DNA of 11,132 nucleotides, from contig LNEX01000511.1 in the NCBI GenBank assembly GCA_001464165.1, positions 1 through 11,132 of the forward strand. Reading direction: 5' to 3'. The notes under the pieces are model-generated. The model ran no database searches, was not told the origin of the DNA, and saw nothing but the letters and a program-made list of their open reading frames with translations. Shown piece by piece: positions 7,401 to 11,132 of this stretch (within the stretch, counting starts at the first letter, position 1; every line of letters begins with the position of its first letter). A program made the translations under genes and the position numbers. The stretch comes from a bacterium Ga0077546 (lineage in GTDB: Bacteria; Cyanobacteriota; Vampirovibrionia; Obscuribacterales; Obscuribacteraceae).

Positions 7401-9365
7401 GAAGTGCACTTCCCCCGCGCTCAGCAAGACTACTCGCCCGAGCCAAATCTGCCAGAACAGGATCTCCCCGAGCAAGACCTGGCAGAACAAGACTTAGTCG
7501 TGCAGCGCTTCCTCAGCACCAACGCCGAGTTTTACAGCCGTATCAGCGCTGTCTCAGAGCAAGTTATGCGCTCTTACATAGAGAACCAAGAGGAGCCGCA
7601 AACAGGCATATCAGCAGGCGCGGACGCCATTGTAGACACTTTTGCAGATAACACTGAGCAGACTGAAGATTTGCCTTTTCTCAAGCGCTGCCAGGTCTTT
7701 CCTGGTAGGGATAATACCGAACTCTTTCTCACACTAGACCTGAATACAGACCTCTATTTGCTTGACCATGCCATAGGTGGCATAGTCAGTGCGGTAGAAA
7801 ATACCAGAGTTCACTTAGTACCGCTAATGGTATCTCTAGAGATCATGGCAGAAGCGGCCACGGCGCACCACAACAGAATAAATAATCAGTCAAACAATGA
7901 AGTCATTGTCAGACTTGAGCAAGTCAAAGCCTTTAAACGCCTAGTGGTCGATCAAAACGAACTAGCATTGAAGATGACGGTCACTGGTTTTGATGACAAA
8001 GTTCATGTAGAAATGACCGAGGTTGAAAGTCCAGAAACGGTGCTGATGATGGCTGATTATATATTTGCCAATCAATACCAACAGCAAGAATATAAGAGCA
8101 AACTAGCAGTGTCTGGCCCAGTCAGCAATCTCAAAGAACATTCTCAGCTCTACGGGCCGAAAGCAATGTTCCACGGCCACAGTATGCAAGCGGTTAAATC
8201 ACTAGACCAAGTTAGCAATAAAGCCATAGCTGGTAAGGCTGCTGCCACTCCGGCAGTCAATTGGATGCCCAATCTCGCCCAAGCCAATTTTCTTATCAAT
8301 CCACTTTTGCTAGATAACTCTAGTCAATTTGTACTCTTCTATCTCTACGAGAAGAATCTCTCAGCCACAGCGCTACTGCCATTCTTTATCGAGTCTATTG
8401 ATTTTTACTTAAACCCAGCAGCTCTATCCGCTGAAGTAGAAGTAGCAGCGACCTTACCAGCTCTCACTGAACGAGTCACAGAAGCCGAGGTCGAAGTAAT
8501 CAGTGGCGGGCAGGTAGCTCTGAGGGTCAACAGTATTAATAGCCGTCGGGTAGTTTTAAGCGATACCTGGCAAAACTTTGTCGCTAATCCGCCTTCGTCT
8601 TTCTTGGGCACAAGCATCCTCACCACCGAGCTTCTTAGCAAACAGTTGCGCGAGCGCTGTGCCATAGTGCAAGTTTCGCAAGACGTTCTCAGCGAAGACG
8701 ATGTAATTTTAGAATGGTGCCTAGACTACCTACTAACTAAAAACGAACTGAGCCAATGGCGCAGCACCGGCCAATCGAAGAAGCGCAAAACCGACTGGTT
8801 ACTGGGACGCATCGCCGCCAAAGATGCGGTGAGAATGCTAGTGCGAAACGGCATCGGTCGCATCCTCGGCCCTCATGACGTGGAAATACACAACCATCCA
8901 GATCGCTCTCCCTATGCCGTCATCAGAGACAAATCAAAATCAAATGTGATTCCGCCAGTATCCATTTCTATCACTCACACAAACGGCAAAGGAATTGCCA
9001 TAGCAAGCTTTGTCGATGCCAATAATGCTGGTAATCCGGGTATAGACGCCGAAACTATTAGTGCTCGCGATAGCGATTTTGCCTCATCATTTATGCAACC
9101 ATCCGAACTAAAACATCTAGCTTCATGCCCAAGTACCGCTCTCAATGCCGAAATAACAAGAATTTGGACAGCGAAAGAATCAATGTACAAAGCCAATCTC
9201 GGTAAATTCGAAGCCAGTAAGTTTGAGATTTTAGAATCAAACCCAGACAGTGACTTAATTGTCATTAGCGGCGCCAACGGAGCGGGAAAATACAAAGCCT
9301 ACTCTCAAACCAAAAATGACTTGGTTTTGACCTACACGCTTTCTGAGCCGAACAAAACGGTGTAA
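4464..9365 (+). CDS. Type I synthase partner subunit KS-AT-DH-PPTase
   Basis: Complete, 1633 residues, starting at an ATG that overlaps the previous stop; the N-terminus MNKIAIIGMACLFPG is the normal start of a ketosynthase. KS: 1-470, with DAACASS (Cys207), EAHGTGT (His342) and the second His388, so it is a condensing enzyme and not a chain-length factor. AT: about 598-935, nucleophile Ser701 in GCSTGE and His810 in PYHTPL; the usual oxyanion Gln is Leu607. A helix (about 1011-1042) follows. DH: about 1085-1395, with His1102 and Asp1284/Gln1288. C-terminal Sfp-type PPTase: about 1410-1630, with GIDAE (Mg-binding Asp1528, Glu1530) and WTAKESMYK (Glu1572, Lys1576). No ACP motif is present, so it must use the ACP of the preceding gene's protein, which its PPTase presumably activates. 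The KS-AT-DH body resembles PfaC/HglC-class partners. Assignment of domains is firm; substrate and product are not known. Confidence 0.96.
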   Translation: MNKIAIIGMACLFPGAPDLASYWSNIVRGFDATREVTDKEWSLADYYDKDATKFGMSYAKRGGFITEFAQFDPLKYGVMPSSVVGSDPDQMLTLKVAQDAMADAGYLTRAFDRDRAEIIIGRIGAPGAGCLNLVQQCKTVNEIAAILQAVLPEHNDELLKQLAAQIQSNLQPVNSDTIPGTMPSVTAGRLAAKLGFRGRNLIVDAACASSMVAVETAVNDLLDKRCDFALAGGVHINSSAVFFQMFCGLGALSHSDSIKPFDQSADGTMLGEGVGMICLKRLEDAEADGDKIYATICGVASSSDGHGGSVIAPSADGEALAMRNAYAMAGISPATVELLEAHGTGTPAGDVVELQAVEKVFRDPAQSQSTVEREPWCALGSVKSMIGHLQSASAIAGIIKATMALHHKILPPTLNVTTPNSKINWAKHPCYVNSQTRPWLKTNKGQPRRAAVSAFGFGGINAHMILEESNSLTQKNRQEVSLIQEWENEVFMLSSTSREGLLETIASLAQTISSNKIVLKDLAYTLNCAGNRAGNSAGNNKSGSAPQSGYRLALVAGSSDELTLHLSSAAEQIRDSATTKISDTKKGIYFTAPEALLGGQTAFIYPGLGSAYTNMLGDLCVLFPEIREVFEIVDNIALAAGAAELPSKSIFPQPFTAGEKTGSPSLAAADFAVVAVLLAEYALCQFLAHLEIKPDAIMGCSTGEFAAITTGGSVDVLSVAQTFYEVSTEVARSLPAESLADLRSLRILAPAATVMNLVSLADVNEVHLSADLGDEHTIVTGSAKAIENLNNALRDQRLPCHLLPIAIPYHTPLVKAVMVGKEAAVRAVAISPLAIPGWSCSTAERYPDDIEGIRTFFTELFTKPVALRQTIRGMYDHGVRKFIEVGPSGILSSMIPGILPNQDHLAVATNLASKSGLTQIHHLLAALFVQEVPAKLDYLYQRRQPTIVNWQTPTAKAVTSSTPLLLAYAGLKIDTSKLPEVHFPRAQQDYSPEPNLPEQDLPEQDLAEQDLVVQRFLSTNAEFYSRISAVSEQVMRSYIENQEEPQTGISAGADAIVDTFADNTEQTEDLPFLKRCQVFPGRDNTELFLTLDLNTDLYLLDHAIGGIVSAVENTRVHLVPLMVSLEIMAEAATAHHNRINNQSNNEVIVRLEQVKAFKRLVVDQNELALKMTVTGFDDKVHVEMTEVESPETVLMMADYIFANQYQQQEYKSKLAVSGPVSNLKEHSQLYGPKAMFHGHSMQAVKSLDQVSNKAIAGKAAATPAVNWMPNLAQANFLINPLLLDNSSQFVLFYLYEKNLSATALLPFFIESIDFYLNPAALSAEVEVAATLPALTERVTEAEVEVISGGQVALRVNSINSRRVVLSDTWQNFVANPPSSFLGTSILTTELLSKQLRERCAIVQVSQDVLSEDDVILEWCLDYLLTKNELSQWRSTGQSKKRKTDWLLGRIAAKDAVRMLVRNGIGRILGPHDVEIHNHPDRSPYAVIRDKSKSNVIPPVSISITHTNGKGIAIASFVDANNAGNPGIDAETISARDSDFASSFMQPSELKHLASCPSTALNAEITRIWTAKESMYKANLGKFEASKFEILESNPDSDLIVISGANGAGKYKAYSQTKNDLVLTYTLSEPNKTV
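6048..6083 (+). repeat. Three imperfect 12-base repeats (AGNx) in KS-AT linker
   Basis: Three tandem 12-base units encode AGNR, AGNS and AGNN within the linker between the ketosynthase and acyltransferase of the second subunit. The units differ at third codon positions and in the fourth codon, so this is an older duplication in a tolerant, non-catalytic loop. Confidence 0.7.
7449..7493 (+). repeat. Three tandem 15-base repeats encoding LPEQD/LPEQD/LAEQD
   Basis: Three consecutive 15-base units (7449-7463, 7464-7478, 7479-7493) encode LPEQD, LPEQD and LAEQD, residues 996-1010 of the second subunit. They lie between the acyltransferase and the following helix and dehydratase. The copies differ mainly at synonymous positions, so the acidic peptide has been kept while the DNA drifted. 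A linker spacer is the simplest role. Confidence 0.85.
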
Positions 9366-9371
9366 TTGGTG
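9363..9371 (+). promoter_or_regulatory. TAA stop directly abutting in-frame TTG/GTG start
   Basis: The synthase stop TAA (9363-9365) is followed at once by TTG GTG in the same frame, opening the 143-residue gene. No ribosome binding site is visible. The site determines the choice of a non-ATG start and implies reinitiation. The stop context is TAAT, normally an efficient stop, so read-through fusion is less likely. Confidence 0.6.
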
Positions 9372-9797
9372 GCAAAAGCGAAACAGCAGCCAAGCAAAAA
9401 TCAAGTCAAAGCGAGACTAGCGACGGTCGAATTGGCTCTGGCGCAACTTACCGACAATTTTAAAGCGACTACATACAGAAAGAATGAATTGATTGCCGAC
9501 TGCATTAAAAATGCCAACAATGAACTAAAGGTTGCGCTAGATAGTTTATATGACGGCAATACAGAAGAAAGTTTCGACCTAGCTGGGATGGCTTGGCTCT
9601 ATGCCGATTTTGGAAGACAAATTCTAGAGGCCGAAGCAATCGAACATATACTAGGTGAAAGCGAATATATAGAGCTAAGTGAGATAGCCATTCCCTGGGA
9701 AGGTAAAGCTGCTGAGCTCTTATACCAACTTGAACAAAATATCCTAACCCTGCGTACTGATATAGACAGGTTAGCAGTCGCTAAAAACGAGCAATAG
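9366..9797 (+). CDS. Hypothetical small helical protein (143 aa)
   Basis: Not recognised. The frame follows the TAA of the synthase gene directly and in the same frame. The first possible starts are TTG (9366) and GTG (9369). The only in-frame ATG, at residue 75, would cut the protein in half, so a non-ATG start is most likely. No clear Shine-Dalgarno sequence precedes it, which suggests translation by reinitiation after the upstream stop. The protein has a basic, Gln/Lys-rich start (1-15) and then amphipathic helices at about 16-35, 40-62 and 67-92, with a more acidic stretch and a last helix at 112-138. There is no signal peptide, membrane segment or recognisable catalytic motif. Residues 40-90 can be laid by eye on repeated segments of the next gene's product, so the two may be paralogues. 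Operon position suggests co-expression with the synthase, perhaps as an accessory or structural factor; this is inference only. Confidence 0.8.
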   Translation: MVAKAKQQPSKNQVKARLATVELALAQLTDNFKATTYRKNELIADCIKNANNELKVALDSLYDGNTEESFDLAGMAWLYADFGRQILEAEAIEHILGESEYIELSEIAIPWEGKAAELLYQLEQNILTLRTDIDRLAVAKNEQ

Positions 9798-9799
9798 CA

Positions 9800-11050
9800 A
9801 TGCCATTCAAGCTACCAACACATCTACTTGAGTGCTTCAAAAGAAGCAGCCCTGAAGCAAAAATAGATCAGCTAGTAAGAACAATTGGTCAAGTAAATGA
9901 ACTTATTCAAGGTCGCGAAGACGCTCTTAGCGCCCTTGTTAGAAAGCATATCTTTATGGCAGAGGAAGATTGCAACGAAGCCTTAGTCAATAGCAAGTTC
10001 GACAATAAATACAACATTGCCGAGAGTTTACGACGAGTAAAATTTGGACTATTCAGACTTGAATTAGCAAAGCAACAGTTAATTAGCGAGCAGCTTGAAA
10101 GCTGTCCGCCAAACTTTGCCGAGAACACGGTAGAATATCGCGCCTTAGAGCTTTCTGGTGCAATCATAAAAATAAAACTTGCCATTGAGTTCAGCAATTG
10201 TGTTGTCAGCGAAGCCTTAAAATTAGAGCTTGTAAAAGTTGTCAAATTGTTCAACGAGACCATAGAACTGTTAAAGCTGGACAAAAGAGACAAGTCAAGA
10301 CGCACAGCTGAAGCTGGTTTGCTTCTTCTCTTTCTAATGAAAAAAGAGATTGAAATAGACAACAACGAGTCGATAGTAGACATAAGTTCTGTTTGGAAAA
10401 ACGCCAGCAAAGAATCGCAGAAAATCAAAAAAACCATAGAGGCAACCTTCCACCTTAAAACCGCATGCTGCAATTGCCCTAACCAAGCATCGCCAAAAGT
10501 ATTGAGTCGTCTCAATTATTCTATAGAGAAACTACACGCCGCCATTGATGCCTTCTTGAAAGCACAAGATGAAGAAGCAGACAAGCTATTAGCTACTAGC
10601 GTACTACAAGTAAAATTGGCCACTGAAGCCTTTCGAAGCGCTACTATGCAAGAAGAACTAGACACAGGCACTTTACCCCAAGAAGATCTAATTGAAAGTC
10701 GAACAAATCAGTTCAAAACTGATGTTTTAGTGTTGCAGCGACTAGTAATTAACCGAGCCGCACAAGGTGAACTAGCCAATCGCAGACTAAATGCAGCACA
10801 GAAATTCTATCTAGATGCTGCTAACATGCACCGGCGCGTTTTGGCATTAAAAAACAGCTGCAGCAGTGAATCTTCTTCTACCGAAAACGCCCTCAAACAA
10901 CAGCAAATAATCGAGATGATCGAAAAAGCAAAAACTCTAGTTCGATCAGCCAAAATCGATCTCGAATTCGCCCGCAATCTGCTTCTCACAAAAGACAAAC
11001 CGCCCTATGAGGAGCTAATTAGGAGAATCGCTCAAGATTCTGAGCAATAA
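9800..11050 (+). CDS. Hypothetical helical-repeat protein (416 aa)
   Basis: Not recognised. ATG at 9800 lies 2 bases after the preceding stop and the gene ends in tandem stops TAA TAG. The protein is predicted by eye to be almost entirely helical, charged and soluble, with no signal peptide or membrane span. A two-helix segment seems to recur: second helices start near residues 62, 157, 252 and 317 (spacing 95, 95, 65), each following a turn rich in Asp, Lys, Glu or Gly and carrying Ala and Leu in heptad-like positions; a fifth, weaker copy may lie at 363-395. A Cys cluster CCNC sits at 223-226, with other Cys at 12, 58, 102, 134 and 354. The pattern recalls TPR-like or other alpha-solenoid scaffolds, but no TPR consensus is clear. 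Similar helices occur in the 143-residue neighbour. A protein-protein interaction role with the synthase is a guess. Confidence 0.85.
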   Translation: MPFKLPTHLLECFKRSSPEAKIDQLVRTIGQVNELIQGREDALSALVRKHIFMAEEDCNEALVNSKFDNKYNIAESLRRVKFGLFRLELAKQQLISEQLESCPPNFAENTVEYRALELSGAIIKIKLAIEFSNCVVSEALKLELVKVVKLFNETIELLKLDKRDKSRRTAEAGLLLLFLMKKEIEIDNNESIVDISSVWKNASKESQKIKKTIEATFHLKTACCNCPNQASPKVLSRLNYSIEKLHAAIDAFLKAQDEEADKLLATSVLQVKLATEAFRSATMQEELDTGTLPQEDLIESRTNQFKTDVLVLQRLVINRAAQGELANRRLNAAQKFYLDAANMHRRVLALKNSCSSESSSTENALKQQQIIEMIEKAKTLVRSAKIDLEFARNLLLTKDKPPYEELIRRIAQDSEQ

Positions 11051-11132
11051 TAGACGGCCGAACTAACCTAGCTACAACGAATAAAGCAACAAGAACCATC
11101 TCCCAGCATACTTTTTGTAAACGAAAACGGAC
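11051..11132 (+). other. Non-coding tail after the operon's last visible gene
   Basis: After TAA comes a second in-frame stop, TAG. The remaining bases contain no ATG or GTG start on the + strand, no tRNA-like fold and no convincing hairpin plus T-run; the short T-run near 11112 is not preceded by a GC stem. Whether the operon ends here or continues cannot be told. Confidence 0.5.

Noticed and set aside
7767..7826. Apparent insertion between the HxxxG and the Pro of the second dehydratase
   Set aside because: The spacing of 13 residues instead of 4 matches what I recall of DH domains in KS-AT-DH partner proteins, so it is probably normal for the subfamily and not a defect.
9907..10515. Long - strand open frame (202 codons) opposite the helical-repeat gene
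   Set aside because: It is Ser/Leu-rich in the way typical of an antisense shadow of a helical, Lys/Glu/Ala-rich gene, and the + strand frame fits the operon far better.
11019..11132. Open frame on the - strand entering from the right edge (37 codons, with a hydrophobic stretch)
   Set aside because: It is too short to judge, overlaps the end of the 416-residue gene and shows no recognisable motif; it could be the end of a convergent gene but cannot be supported.
1..11132. Cyanobacterial HIP1 octamer GCGATCGC as a lineage marker
   Set aside because: No copy was seen on reading; its absence does not exclude cyanobacterial relatives, so it was not used.
11090..11132. Possible rho-independent terminator around the T-run near 11112
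   Set aside because: There is no GC-rich inverted repeat immediately before the T-run.

Overview
The window is a stretch of one tightly packed, single-strand operon that opens inside a large multidomain polyketide/fatty-acid synthase gene. Four genes read on the + strand with almost no space between them. Nothing gene-like could be supported on the - strand. There are no RNA genes, insertion sequences or CRISPR arrays.

Layout. Bases 1-4467 hold the 3' part of a type I synthase subunit (end of an acyltransferase, one acyl carrier protein, ketoreductase, dehydratase); its ketosynthase and the front of the acyltransferase lie upstream of the window. Bases 4464-9365 hold a complete second subunit (ketosynthase, acyltransferase, dehydratase, 4'-phosphopantetheinyl transferase), overlapping the first by ATGA. 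Bases 9366-9797 and 9800-11050 encode two unrecognised, soluble, almost wholly helical proteins of 143 and 416 residues. They appear to share a repeated helical unit. The last 82 bases hold no gene that can be supported.

How it fits together. The two big proteins look like the two halves of an iterative 'secondary lipid' synthase of the PUFA-synthase (Pfa) / heterocyst-glycolipid (Hgl) type: the ACP motif GIDSIKRVEIL, the long ketoreductase with its own structural half, and the KS-AT-DH partner are all of that type. Only one ACP is present, on the first subunit. The second subunit has no ACP and must work on it in trans; it also brings the PPTase that would activate it. No enoyl reductase, thioesterase or reductase release domain is in the window, so chain saturation and release need genes elsewhere. 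The helical proteins are co-oriented at 0 and 2 bp spacing, so they are probably co-expressed, but their function is unknown.

Organism. Base composition is near balanced, Leu codon CTA is common and the tetranucleotide CTAG is frequent, which argues against a typical proteobacterium. A Gram-negative environmental bacterium, possibly a non-photosynthetic cyanobacterial relative (Melainabacteria type), would fit, but this is a weak guess. No gene symbol is given because orthology to a named pfa or hgl gene cannot be settled by eye.
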